Below are positions 8,837 to 16,219 of a stretch of DNA of 64,000 nt, in pieces. The position numbers and the translations under genes were made by a program. Source of the stretch: Burkholderia sp. GAS332 (GTDB lineage Bacteria > Pseudomonadota > Gammaproteobacteria > Burkholderiales > Burkholderiaceae). The stretch covers positions 3,472,001-3,536,000 of the forward strand of contig FSRV01000002.1 of assembly GCA_900142905.1 (NCBI GenBank). Reading direction: 5' to 3'. A model generated the notes under the pieces. That model was not told the origin of the DNA. It ran no database searches and was given only the letters and a program-made list of their open reading frames with translations. Numbering within the stretch: the stretch's first letter is position 1; each line of letters begins with the position of its first letter.

Positions 8837-8853
8837 ATAACCGTCCAGGTTAG
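8837..8853. promoter_or_regulatory. PcaQ box upstream of pcaH
   Basis: The sequence ATAACC-GTCCA-GGTTAG has perfect TAACC/GGTTA arms around five bases. It closely resembles the ATAACC...GGTTAA motif described for PcaQ in rhizobia. It lies 51-67 bp upstream of the pcaH start, a suitable place for activation. Confidence 0.7.
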
Positions 8854-8903
8854 ATACAGTCGCTCCATACGCTGTATCCCACAATTCCTCGAAGGAGACA
8901 CTG

Positions 8904-9608
8904 ATGGACGAGTCCTTTCTCACCGCGCGCGACTTCGCGTCCCATCCTGCCTACATCTATCCCGGCTACGGTTCATCGGTCAAACGCGGCCCGACGCGTC
9001 CGCTGATTCCGTTGAAGGAAAAGCTGCGTGACCAGCGCGTGCCGGTCTACGGCACGGAAGACCTCGGCGCGCTCGATCACGATCTGACGCGCAATGCGGT
9101 GCGCAATGGCGAGCCGCTCGGCGAACGCATCATCGTGACGGGCCGTGTACTCGACGAAGGCGGTCGTCCGGTGCGCAATACGCTGGTAGAGATCTGGCAA
9201 GCCAATGCAGCCGGCCGCTATGTGCACAAGAACGATCAGCACGACGCGCCGCTCGACCCGAACTTCCTCGGCGCAGGCCGTTGCCTGACCGACAACGAAG
9301 GCCGCTATCGCTTTCTGACGATCAAACCGGGCGCTTACCCCTGGGGCAATCACCCGAACGCGTGGCGTCCGAACCATATTCACTTCTCGCTGTTCGGCGA
9401 CCATTTCGGCTCGCGCCTCGTCACGCAGATGTACTTCCCTGGCGACCCGCTGCTGGCGTTCGACCCGATTTTCCAGGGCACGCCTGAGCACGCACGCGAG
9501 CGCCTAGTTGCGGGCTTCTCGCTCGACACGACGCAGGAGGCCTATGCGCTCGGCTACGACTTCGACATCGTGCTGCGCGGCCGCAACGAAACCCCGATGG
9601 AGCGCTAA
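8904..9608 (+). CDS. pcaH: Protocatechuate 3,4-dioxygenase beta subunit
   Basis: This 234-aa intradiol dioxygenase beta subunit carries the catalytic non-heme Fe(III). The four expected ligands are present: Tyr106 (GRYVHKND), Tyr145 (PGAYPWGN), His158 and His160 (RPNHIHFSLFG). With PcaG it opens protocatechuate to 3-carboxy-cis,cis-muconate in the beta-ketoadipate pathway. A strong GAAGGAG ribosome-binding site precedes the ATG, and pcaG starts 3 bp after the stop, so the two are co-translated. Transcription probably depends on PcaQ bound at 8837-8853. The other pca genes (pcaB, pcaC, pcaD, pcaIJ) are not in the window. Confidence 0.97.
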   Translation: MDESFLTARDFASHPAYIYPGYGSSVKRGPTRPLIPLKEKLRDQRVPVYGTEDLGALDHDLTRNAVRNGEPLGERIIVTGRVLDEGGRPVRNTLVEIWQANAAGRYVHKNDQHDAPLDPNFLGAGRCLTDNEGRYRFLTIKPGAYPWGNHPNAWRPNHIHFSLFGDHFGSRLVTQMYFPGDPLLAFDPIFQGTPEHARERLVAGFSLDTTQEAYALGYDFDIVLRGRNETPMER

Positions 9609-9611
9609 GCC

Positions 9612-10199
9612 ATGACGACTCTCAAGCAAACGCCTTCGCAAACGGTTGGACCGTACTTCGCCTACGGTCTGTGCCCGCAGCAATATGATTTCGACTTCAA
9701 AAGCCTGTTTACGCCGGTTCTGGCCGACCGTGAAGCAGCCGGCGAGCACATCACGATCGTCGGCCAGGTCTTCGACGGCGACGGCAAGGTGATCGGCGAT
9801 GCGATGCTGGAAATGTCGCAAGTGGACGCGCAAGGCCACTACCCGGAATCGCGCGAGGAAATCCAGAAGACGGGGTTCCATGGCTTCGCCCGCGTCGGTA
9901 CAGGGACGGATCCGCACCAGCGGTTTGTCGTTGAAACGGTGAAACCCGGCCGCGCAAGCCCGGACGAAGCGCCGCATGTGAACGTGATCGTGACAATGCG
10001 CGGCATGCTGCTGCACACCTTCACGCGCATCTATTTCGAGGACGAAGCCGAGGCTAATGAACGGGATGCCGTGCTGGCTGCGGTTCCTGCGGACCGGCGT
10101 GGCACATTGATCGCGCGTCGCGAGCCGAATACGGCCAATGTGTACCGGTTCGATATCTATATGCAGGGCGAAAAGGAAACCGTGTTTTTCGACCTGTAA
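9612..10199 (+). CDS. pcaG: Protocatechuate 3,4-dioxygenase alpha subunit
   Basis: This 195-aa alpha subunit has the same intradiol dioxygenase fold as PcaH. It lacks the full set of iron ligands, as is usual for PcaG, and instead contributes to the shared active-site pocket. The N-terminus (TPSQTVGPYFAYGL) and the core DGDGKVIGDAMLEMSQ are typical. It follows pcaH at 3 bp and ends about 90 bp before a strong hairpin terminator, so pcaHG forms a two-gene operon. Confidence 0.96.
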   Translation: MTTLKQTPSQTVGPYFAYGLCPQQYDFDFKSLFTPVLADREAAGEHITIVGQVFDGDGKVIGDAMLEMSQVDAQGHYPESREEIQKTGFHGFARVGTGTDPHQRFVVETVKPGRASPDEAPHVNVIVTMRGMLLHTFTRIYFEDEAEANERDAVLAAVPADRRGTLIARREPNTANVYRFDIYMQGEKETVFFDL

Positions 10200-10285
10200 C
10201 ACGGATTTTCTATACTTTCATATAGCTTTCACATACACTGGAGATGATCTGTCTAGCGACTAGATCGCGAAACTCCGAGTAGTTA

Positions 10286-10312
10286 AGCCCGCCCTGCGCG
10301 GGCTTTTTTTTG
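10286..10312 (+). terminator. Rho-independent terminator of pcaHG
   Basis: A 7-bp stem AGCCCGC/GCGGGCT with a 5-base loop is followed directly by eight T residues. Confidence 0.9.
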
Positions 10313-10383
10313 GTTTTTTCGCCTGGGCGGCTATCAGTTTGGATACCGAATCAATGGATCAGCAGAGGAAACCGAGGCTACGC

Positions 10384-10647
10384 TTAACAGCGGAAGTGAT
10401 CGATATTCTGTCCGGCGTAGATTGCACGCGCGAGCCAATCAGGTTTATCGCCATGACCGTCCCACGTATTGCCGAAGGCGTCGCGATAGATCACGGCCCG
10501 GGTCGCGGCTTTGTCGGCTTCGATCGCATCGGCGAGCGCTTCCATCGTAATGCCGTATTCATCCATGCGTCGGCGGATCCACACGATCAGGCGCTCACGC
10601 GCATTCCCGTCGAGGTCGAACAGCCGTTGTTCTTCTCGCTCTTTCAT
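10384..10647 (-). CDS. Small H-NS-family-like DNA-binding protein
   Basis: This 87-aa protein has a C-terminal YRDAFGNTWDGHGDKPDWL segment resembling the H-NS DNA-binding domain of Burkholderiales (consensus YRD..G.TW.G.G..P.WL). The N-terminal half is short and charged (RERLIVWIRRRMDEYGITMEALADAIEAD) in place of the longer coiled coil of full H-NS. A short form like this may modulate full-length H-NS or bind DNA weakly by itself. I chose the ATG at 10647 (MKEREEQRLF) because it gives the compact family length; the frame opens 15 residues earlier. It stands alone, facing pcaG convergently. Confidence 0.65.
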   Translation of the reverse strand: MKEREEQRLFDLDGNARERLIVWIRRRMDEYGITMEALADAIEADKAATRAVIYRDAFGNTWDGHGDKPDWLARAIYAGQNIDHFRC

Positions 10648-10689
10648 AACGTACCAAGTTCGCGGCTGATCATGCTCGCGTTGGAAAAA

Positions 10690-10720
10690 CAAAGGCTTCG
10701 CTAAACAACGCGAAGCCTAT
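10690..10720 (-). terminator. Hairpin terminator for minus-strand transcription
   Basis: The arms AGGCTTCG (10693-10700) and CGAAGCCT (10711-10718) form a stem which, read on the minus strand, is followed by TTTGTTTTT. It lies just upstream of the H-NS-like gene, so it would end a transcript entering from 10720-11100 or insulate that gene. Confidence 0.6.
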
Positions 10721-11098
10721 GCATGAATCAGATAGGTTGAGTGCAAATCGAACTCACAATGCCGCTCCTAATGCGTGACAACTCGCATCTGGAAACCATG
10801 CCCAATAAATCTTGGATTTCGGGGAATTCGGCGGCAAACGGCTCGGGTCTCGCCCTTGATCGGCCCCGGTGCTCCGAGGCTGCTTCAGCGTATGGAAGGC
10901 AATTCTAGCATCCAATTTCCGCTGCTTGCATCAACTGATTGTTGGCCTGCGGCGATGGGCTTTTCTTTGTGGTTCTGTTTGCGTTCGGCACTGCCCTATT
11001 CATTTCTTGCTGATGTTATTAACGCTGACCAGAAGCAAAACCTCGCTGCCGCATGCTATGTTTCACTGATCTGAATTGCCCCCTCAGGAGACACAACA
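10721..11098. other. Non-coding region of unknown content
   Basis: No frame here has both a ribosome-binding site and family similarity. A plus-strand frame from 10775 encodes about 99 residues that look unlike a real protein. A minus-strand terminator sits at its left end (10690-10720), so a minus-strand transcript may originate here, yet no tRNA, tmRNA or other known RNA fold could be made out. The last 20 bp hold the ribosome-binding site of the LysE-family gene (CAGGAGAC). Confidence 0.35.
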
Positions 11099-11734
11099 AT
11101 GCCCGCCTCGACAGCCATCGTCACAATCCTGGCCGCACTGCTGCTCGGTGCAATGAGCCCAGGGCCGAGTTTCGTCATCGTTGCCCGCAATGCCATCGGA
11201 CTCTCGCGCGGCGATGGTCTCGCAACGGCGGCCGGCATGGGCATCGGCGGTGTGTTCTTCAGCGGTATCGCCTTGCTCGGTCTGTACACCTTGCTGGCGA
11301 CAGTAGAGTGGCTATACGTGGGCTTGAAGGTGGCCGGTGGCCTTTATCTGATCTACCTGGCGTCGAAGATCTGGCGCGGTGCGGCCAAACCGCTCGCGTT
11401 CGATGCCACGCAAGCCGCGACCACCAATGTGCGCAAATCCTTCTGGATCGGCTTGAGTACACAACTCAGCAATCCGAAAACAGCGGTCTATTACGGTAGT
11501 ATCTTCGCGGCCTTGCTTCCGCAACATCCGCCGCTGTGGTGTTACTTTGCCTTGCCCCCTGCGATCTTCGGCATTGAAGCCGGTTGGTATACCGTCGTCG
11601 CGTTGTGCTTTTCGAGCAAACGGCCGCGCGAAATCTATCTGCAGTGGAAGGCCTGGATCGATCGCGTCGCCGCAAGCGCCGTTGCCGCGCTTGGCTTGCG
11701 CCTGATCCTGACGGCACATAAAGTGGGCATCTGA
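11099..11734 (+). CDS. LysE/RhtB-family amino-acid exporter
   Basis: This 211-aa inner-membrane protein is of LysE/RhtB type. The N-terminal signature GAMSPGPSFVIVARNAI is typical, followed by five to six hydrophobic segments. The family exports lysine, arginine, homoserine, threonine or related compounds by proton antiport; the substrate here cannot be read from sequence. The length matches the family. A good CAGGAG ribosome-binding site stands 8-10 bp before the ATG. The gene is alone, with no divergent regulator, and is followed by a long hairpin. Confidence 0.92.
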   Translation: MPASTAIVTILAALLLGAMSPGPSFVIVARNAIGLSRGDGLATAAGMGIGGVFFSGIALLGLYTLLATVEWLYVGLKVAGGLYLIYLASKIWRGAAKPLAFDATQAATTNVRKSFWIGLSTQLSNPKTAVYYGSIFAALLPQHPPLWCYFALPPAIFGIEAGWYTVVALCFSSKRPREIYLQWKAWIDRVAASAVAALGLRLILTAHKVGI

Positions 11735-11750
11735 AACAGAAACCCGGCGT

Positions 11751-11788
11751 GACCAGCTTGCCATGCCACGCGGCACGGCAAGCTGGTC
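11751..11788 (+). terminator. Long perfect hairpin after the LysE-family gene
   Basis: Perfect 12-base arms GACCAGCTTGCC and GGCAAGCTGGTC enclose a 14-base loop that itself holds a TGCC/GGCA stem. There is no T tract, so it may be a 3' stability hairpin and not a classical terminator. Confidence 0.55.
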
Positions 11789-11859
11789 ACGAGGGCCACA
11801 TCGCCACGCGCCCGGCATACACGAACCGGCTGCATAACAAAACAGTTACAAGATAAGTG

Positions 11860-11888
11860 TTGACGCTGACATGCCCGGCGGTTATTGT
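11860..11888 (+). promoter_or_regulatory. Sigma-70 promoter of cspA
   Basis: TTGACG, a 17-base spacer and TATTGT form a good promoter. The start would lie near 11895, giving a leader of about 130 nt before the cold-shock gene, the long untranslated region typical of cspA-type thermoregulation. Confidence 0.65.
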
Positions 11889-12027
11889 GGCATCCGAAGT
11901 TCAAGAAGTTCGATTGCTGTTCATCAATGTCTCGCTCCTCAGCGGTATTCGTTGTCCTCTCCCTCCTTGACCCTTCACGCGCTCCTCAACAGAGCAAATT
12001 TTTCTATTTTTTCCTCAAGGATTCTTC

Positions 12028-12231
12028 ATGGATACCGGTACCGTTAAGTGGTTCAACGACAGCAAAGGCTTTGGCTTCATCACCCCGGACAAGGGCGGCG
12101 ACGACCTGTTCGCGCACTTCTCCGAAATCAGCGGCGACGGCTTCAAGACGCTGGCTGAAAATCAGAAGGTGAGCTTCGAAACGAAGCAAGGCCCGAAGGG
12201 TCTGCAAGCGGCTAACATCAAGCCGATGTAA
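12028..12231 (+). CDS. cspA: Cold-shock protein (CspA family)
   Basis: This 67-aa single cold-shock domain has both RNA-binding motifs, RNP1 (KGFGFITP) and RNP2 (DLFAHFS). It binds single-stranded RNA and DNA and melts secondary structure during cold shock or growth transitions. Length and sequence are standard for the family. It is preceded by a putative promoter and a leader of about 130 nt, and the ribosome-binding site is AAGGA. Genomes of this group carry several csp copies, so which paralogue this is cannot be said. Confidence 0.97.
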   Translation: MDTGTVKWFNDSKGFGFITPDKGGDDLFAHFSEISGDGFKTLAENQKVSFETKQGPKGLQAANIKPM

Positions 12232-12520
12232 GTTTGAAGGGCTCGGTGTCCGGCAACGGACATCGGGCTGCAGCGACATCCTCGCGGAGCTTTGTCTCCC
12301 ACAGTTGGCGCGATCGCTTTTAGCTGCATGTGTTGTTAAGCAGCAAGCCCTAAGCGCCAAACGCCTCGTTGCACCTCATTCTCCCCTCTGGCTTTAACGC
12401 CCTTTTTAGCTTTCCGACTGCGTTTGGATTCGGCTCGCAATGGCTTGAATCAGCTCGTCCGCGTGACCCGTACAACGGCTCGCACGGCAGGCGCGCACTC
12501 GAACATTATTAAAATATAAA

Positions 12521-12745
12521 ATGCAAAACAAACATATTCATCATTACAACGGCTATGCCGTCAAACCCTCGGCGCATCGTTTGCCCGACGGTAGCTTCTC
12601 ATCCAACCTGCTGCTCGAACGCGCTGACAGCGCGCGTACCGAAGGGCGCTACCAGTTCTATTCGCTCGACTACTTCCCGAACGAAGAACAGGCACTGCAG
12701 CACTCGGCACGCTGGGCACGCCGCTGGGTCGACACGCGCGGTTAA
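12521..12745 (+). CDS. Small conserved hypothetical protein next to cspA
   Basis: This 74-aa protein has no signal peptide or membrane segment. It begins MQNKHIHHYNGYAVKPSAHR and contains LPDGSFSSNLLLERAD, then the aromatic stretch YQFYSLDYFPNEEQAL and a basic C-terminus ARRWVDTRG. I recall similar small proteins in Burkholderiaceae, but no function is established. It lies 290 bp after cspA. Its AT-rich upstream sequence (ATTATTAAAATATAAA just before the ATG) could hold a promoter. It may be a stress-associated accessory protein; that is only an inference from position. Confidence 0.65.
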   Translation: MQNKHIHHYNGYAVKPSAHRLPDGSFSSNLLLERADSARTEGRYQFYSLDYFPNEEQALQHSARWARRWVDTRG

Positions 12746-12838
12746 GCGCGAGTCAAACCGGATGCGCGCGGAACCCCGCGCCTGCATCGTCAGCACCCCA
12801 TAGCGCGCCATCAGGCGCGCTAGACCATCGCGCGCGAT

Positions 12839-14470
12839 CTATTCGGTTTCTTCCGCCTTGATCCGCGCGCGCAATTCGAACTTCTGAATTTTCCCCGTCG
12901 ACGTCTTCGGCAATTCGCCGAAGCGCACCGCCTTGGGCAACTTGTATCCCGCAAGAAACAGCCGGCAGTGCGCGATGATCTCTTCTGCGCTCACCTGAGC
13001 GCCCTCCTTGAGTTCGACGAAGGCGCACGGTACCTCGCCCCACTTCGGATCGGCCATCGCCACCACGGCGGCAACCGAGACCGCAGGGTGACGGTACAGC
13101 GTGTCTTCGACCTCGATGCTCGAAATGTTCTCGCCGCCTGAAATGATGATGTCCTTGCTGCGATCGCGGATACGGATATAGCCATCAGGCATTCGCACGC
13201 CGAGATCACCTGTATGGAACCAGCCGCCGCTGAAGGTCGCTTCCGTGGCACGTTCGTTCTTCAAATACCCCTTCATGCAGATATTGCCGCGGAACATGAT
13301 CTCGCCGAGCGCTTCGCCGTCGTCAGGCACGGGCGCGAGCGTGTCCGGGTCGAGCACCGTTACGGCCGCCTGCAGGTGGTAGCGCACACCTTGCCGCGCG
13401 TTCATTTCGGCACGCGCATTGTCGTCGAGCGTGTCCCACTCCTCCTGTTTCGCACAGACGGCGGCCGGCCCGTAAGTTTCGGTGAGTCCGTACACGTGCG
13501 TCAGATCGAAGCCGATCGCCTTCATCTTGGCGATCACTGCCGGCGCGGGCGCCGCACCCGCCACCATCGTCGACACCCGATGTGCGATGCCCTCGCGCCA
13601 CTCGGCGGGCGCATTCGCGAGTGCGCTTTGCACGATCGGCGCGCCGCAATAATGCGTGATGCCTTCGCGGCGAATCAGGTCGAACACCGTCTTCGCGTCG
13701 AATTTGCGTAGACAGACGTTGACGCCGGCACGCGCGGCGACGGTCCATGGGAAACACCAGCCGTTGCAGTGGAAGAGCGGCAAGGTCCATAGGTAGACCG
13801 CATGCTTGGGCATATCCCATTCGAGGATATTGCTGAGCGCATTCAGATAAGCACCGCGATGGTGATAGACCACGCCCTTTGGATCGCCGGTCGTGCCCGA
13901 GGTGTAGTTCAGCGCAATAGCATCCCACTCGTCGGCGGGCAGGGTCCAGGCGAACTCGGGGTCGCCGGTTTGCAGGAACGCTTCGTAGTCGGTTGCGCGG
14001 ATGAACTTGTCGGCGTCGGCGGGCATCGCGTCGGCCACGCTGATCACGCGCAACTCGGGGAATTCCAGCGCCGCGCGGTGAGCCAATTCGCTGTACTCCG
14101 TGTCGACGATCAACGCCTTCGCCTCGCCGTGACGCAACATGAACAACAGCGACGACACGTCGAGCCGCGTATTCAACGTATTGAGCACGGCCCCGGCCAT
14201 CGGCACGCCGAAATGCGCTTCTATCATCGGAGGAATATTCGGCAGCAAAGCGGCAACCGTATCGCCGCGTTCGATACCGGCCTGCCGCAACGCGCTGGCG
14301 AGGCGCCGCGCGCGCTCGTAGGTTTCGCGCCAGTTACGGCGAATCTCCCCATGGACGACCGCCAGCCGCTCACCGTAGACTTCCGCTGCGCGTACGATGA
14401 AATCGATGGGTGTCAGCGGGACATAATTGGCCTCGCGCCGCTGGAGGCCTTCTTCGAACATGTGCTTCAT
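12839..14470 (-). CDS. Acyl-CoA synthetase (AMP-forming, DmdB/medium-chain type)
   Basis: This 543-aa ANL-superfamily ligase activates a carboxylic acid through an acyl-adenylate to the CoA thioester. The motifs in order are YTSGTTGDPKGVVYHHRG (P-loop, about residue 190), YGLTETYGP (about 320), GWFHTGDLG (about 425), RDRSKDIIISGGENIS (about 445) and the catalytic Lys in KTSTGKIQKF (about 530). The sequence resembles the group annotated as 3-methylmercaptopropionyl-CoA ligase/DmdB or medium-chain fatty-acid ligase; the substrate is not determined. The start has a clear CAGGAGAC ribosome-binding site. It is divergent from a Crp/Fnr regulator across a region with a 20-bp palindrome, a likely joint operator. 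Confidence 0.9.
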   Translation of the reverse strand: MKHMFEEGLQRREANYVPLTPIDFIVRAAEVYGERLAVVHGEIRRNWRETYERARRLASALRQAGIERGDTVAALLPNIPPMIEAHFGVPMAGAVLNTLNTRLDVSSLLFMLRHGEAKALIVDTEYSELAHRAALEFPELRVISVADAMPADADKFIRATDYEAFLQTGDPEFAWTLPADEWDAIALNYTSGTTGDPKGVVYHHRGAYLNALSNILEWDMPKHAVYLWTLPLFHCNGWCFPWTVAARAGVNVCLRKFDAKTVFDLIRREGITHYCGAPIVQSALANAPAEWREGIAHRVSTMVAGAAPAPAVIAKMKAIGFDLTHVYGLTETYGPAAVCAKQEEWDTLDDNARAEMNARQGVRYHLQAAVTVLDPDTLAPVPDDGEALGEIMFRGNICMKGYLKNERATEATFSGGWFHTGDLGVRMPDGYIRIRDRSKDIIISGGENISSIEVEDTLYRHPAVSVAAVVAMADPKWGEVPCAFVELKEGAQVSAEEIIAHCRLFLAGYKLPKAVRFGELPKTSTGKIQKFELRARIKAEETE

Positions 14471-14550
14471 CGTGTTGTCTCCTGAGGCGCTGGCCGCGCC
14501 GTCGCTTTTTCTGATGGATGAGCTAGCCTAGCAACTGTCATGGTGAACTG

Positions 14551-14570
14551 TCTGTCATTCAAATGACAGA
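14551..14570. promoter_or_regulatory. 20-bp perfect palindromic operator
   Basis: The arms TCTGTCATT and AATGACAGA surround the two bases CA. A further half-site CTGTCAT lies at 14535-14541. The palindrome sits between the divergent acyl-CoA ligase and Crp/Fnr genes, and its size and spacing fit a Crp-type dimer. It is probably the site of the adjacent regulator; the assignment is inferred. Confidence 0.65.
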
Positions 14571-14627
14571 GTGGCGCGCCCTGGCCCCCTCAACCGACTT
14601 CACCCGCCTACGCTTCGCTGGCCGCTT

Positions 14628-15374
14628 ATGGATGACACACCGTTTACCGCCTTGGCAGACGCCCGCTCGCACCGGCCTGAACGGATCCCGCGCGCCGATC
14701 TGCCACGGCTATTCGCCACCTGCGCGTGGTTCAGGGCGCTCGCCGCGGAACATCAGGCCATGGTCCTTGCCAGCGCGTACGCGGAGCATCTGGAGGCGGG
14801 CGCATGGATCGCGCGCCGCCAGGAGCCGTCGGACTACTGGATCGGCGTCCATTCCGGGCTCATCAAACTCGCCATCTACAACGCCTCAGGACGCAGTTGC
14901 ACGCTCTCCGGCGTGCCGCCCGGCGGCTGGTTCGGCGAAGGCAGCGTGATCAAGCGCGAATTGCGCAAATACGACGTGGCCACCATTCAGCCTTCGCTCG
15001 TGATGTTCGTGCCGTCGGCAACGTTTCATGCGCTGCTCGACTCGAGCCTGCCGTTCACCGGTTTTGTGATCCGGCAGTTGAACAACCGCATGGGCGAATT
15101 CATCGCGTCGATCCAGAATAGCCGGCTGCTGGACGTCGACGCGCGCGTCGCCCAGTCGCTCGCGCAACTGTTCAATCCCGACCTCTATCCTGACACTGGG
15201 CGGACGCTGGCCATTTCGCAGGAGGAAGTCGGGCTGCTGGCAGGCGTGTCGCGGCAACGGATCAACCAGGCACTGCAAAACCTCGAAAAGCTGCAGATTT
15301 TGCGCCTCTCGTACAACCAGATCGACGTGCTGGACCTCGAACGCCTGTGCGCGTTTGGTCAGGAGCAGATCTAG
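14628..15374 (+). CDS. Crp/Fnr-family transcriptional regulator
   Basis: This 248-aa protein has an N-terminal cyclic-nucleotide-binding-like beta-barrel (about residues 30-140; VPPGGWFGEGSVIKRELRKYD) and a C-terminal Crp-type winged HTH (about 170-240; ISQEEVGLLAGVSRQRINQALQ). No FNR-type cysteine cluster is visible, so oxygen sensing by Fe-S is unlikely. An in-frame GTG at 14571 abuts the palindrome and lacks a ribosome-binding site, so I prefer the ATG at 14628. It faces away from the acyl-CoA ligase and probably controls it. Confidence 0.87.
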   Translation: MDDTPFTALADARSHRPERIPRADLPRLFATCAWFRALAAEHQAMVLASAYAEHLEAGAWIARRQEPSDYWIGVHSGLIKLAIYNASGRSCTLSGVPPGGWFGEGSVIKRELRKYDVATIQPSLVMFVPSATFHALLDSSLPFTGFVIRQLNNRMGEFIASIQNSRLLDVDARVAQSLAQLFNPDLYPDTGRTLAISQEEVGLLAGVSRQRINQALQNLEKLQILRLSYNQIDVLDLERLCAFGQEQI

Positions 15375-15415
15375 GGCCGGCGCGTGCGCTCATACAGCCG
15401 ATTAACGCAGCTCAA

Positions 15416-15455
15416 AAAAATGCTGTCATCCGGTTACCGGGTGACAGCATTTTTG
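15416..15455. terminator. Bidirectional terminator
   Basis: The inverted arms AAAAATGCTGTCA and TGACAGCATTTTT extend inward through CCGG/CCGG, with A and T tracts on both sides. It serves the convergent Crp/Fnr gene and the transposase fragment. Confidence 0.9.
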
Positions 15456-15484
15456 TTTGCCCTGCCAATACAGTTCTGAGCCTG

Positions 15485-15838
15485 CTACACCGTGCGCGCG
15501 TCGCTCCTGCGAGAGAGAGGCCGCGCCAACATGGCATCGGTGTCGAATAACGCAAAAGCGATGTTGGCCAGCACACCTGAATTCTTCCAGCGCAGATAGT
15601 AGCGATGCGCAGTCTGATAAGGCGCATACCGGTCAGGCATCGCGTGCCACGGTTTGCCCGTGTGCAGTACCCACAGCACGCTGTTCACCACGCAACGAAT
15701 GTCGATGCTGGGACGGCCGCGCCGAGGTCCATGGTCTTTCATTTCAGGCAGGAGCGGCACGATGCGATGCCATTGCTCGTCGGTGAGATCCTGAATGGCC
15801 GGCGAGCGAGCCAGCGAGTGTGACGGGGGAGTATCCAT
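15485..15838 (-). CDS. Transposase fragment, IS5-family DUF4096 N-terminal domain
   Basis: This 117-aa reading frame contains the DUF4096 segment of IS4/IS5-type transposases (LTDEQWHRIVPLLP...RRGRPSIDIRCVVNSVLWVLHTGKPWHAMPDRY...AHRYYLRW). It ends before any DDE catalytic domain. About 20 residues of unrelated C-terminus follow (FDTDAMLARPLSRRSDARTV), so it cannot transpose alone. No terminal inverted repeats or target duplication were found nearby. Such stand-alone copies recur in Burkholderia genomes and may be relics or domesticated DNA-binding proteins. The ATG at 15838 is chosen; the open frame continues to 15901. Confidence 0.7.
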   Translation of the reverse strand: MDTPPSHSLARSPAIQDLTDEQWHRIVPLLPEMKDHGPRRGRPSIDIRCVVNSVLWVLHTGKPWHAMPDRYAPYQTAHRYYLRWKNSGVLANIAFALFDTDAMLARPLSRRSDARTV

Positions 15839-16161
15839 GCAGTAAGAACGCGCACCTGCAGCGCACGTGTGAGCGTCGCCGCGAAAAATAGTGTCTATCA
15901 ATCAAGCGTTTCAGACTACCTCAAGCGCACCTTCACGAAAGTCAATTATTGTTAGACGCGTGTGCGCGATCGTAGGTGTACGGTACGGTCGACTTCGACG
16001 ACGTATCGGGAACAGCCTCGGTCGTGTTGCCGGGCAAGAACAATCAGACCGGCGTTGCACTCGGTCTGCGTACGATTTTCCAGGTACCGCACGGTACGGC
16101 AAGGCACGTGACGCCCGGCATTCACGCCGGGCGTCGGCCACGCAAGTGGCGCGCTCATAAA
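15839..16161. other. Gap between transposase fragment and porin
   Basis: No protein-coding frame is convincing. The hairpin ACGCCCGGC (16111-16119) / GCCGGGCGT (16126-16134) has no T tract. GGTAC/GTACC repeats near 15977 and 16083 add weak symmetry. The region may be what remains of a larger insertion. Confidence 0.35.
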
Positions 16162-16190
16162 AAAAGGTGCCGCGAACGGCACCTTTTCTA
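16162..16190 (-). terminator. Terminator of the porin gene
   Basis: The arms AAAAGGTGCCG and CGGCACCTTTT are separated by four bases. Read on the minus strand, the T tract follows the stem, about 30 bp after the porin stop. Confidence 0.88.
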
Positions 16191-16219
16191 CAACAACTAC
16201 AACCAGCTTCTGCTGAAGC

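Noticed and set aside
10735..10765. tRNA T-arm-like sequence near 10735-10765
   Set aside because: The stem TGAGT/ACTCA encloses nine bases and no acceptor, D or anticodon arm can be built around it.
10775..11074. 99-codon plus-strand frame in the gap before the LysE-family gene
   Set aside because: Starts at a non-ATG codon without a ribosome-binding site and has no recognisable similarity; it would also run up to the ribosome-binding site of the next gene.
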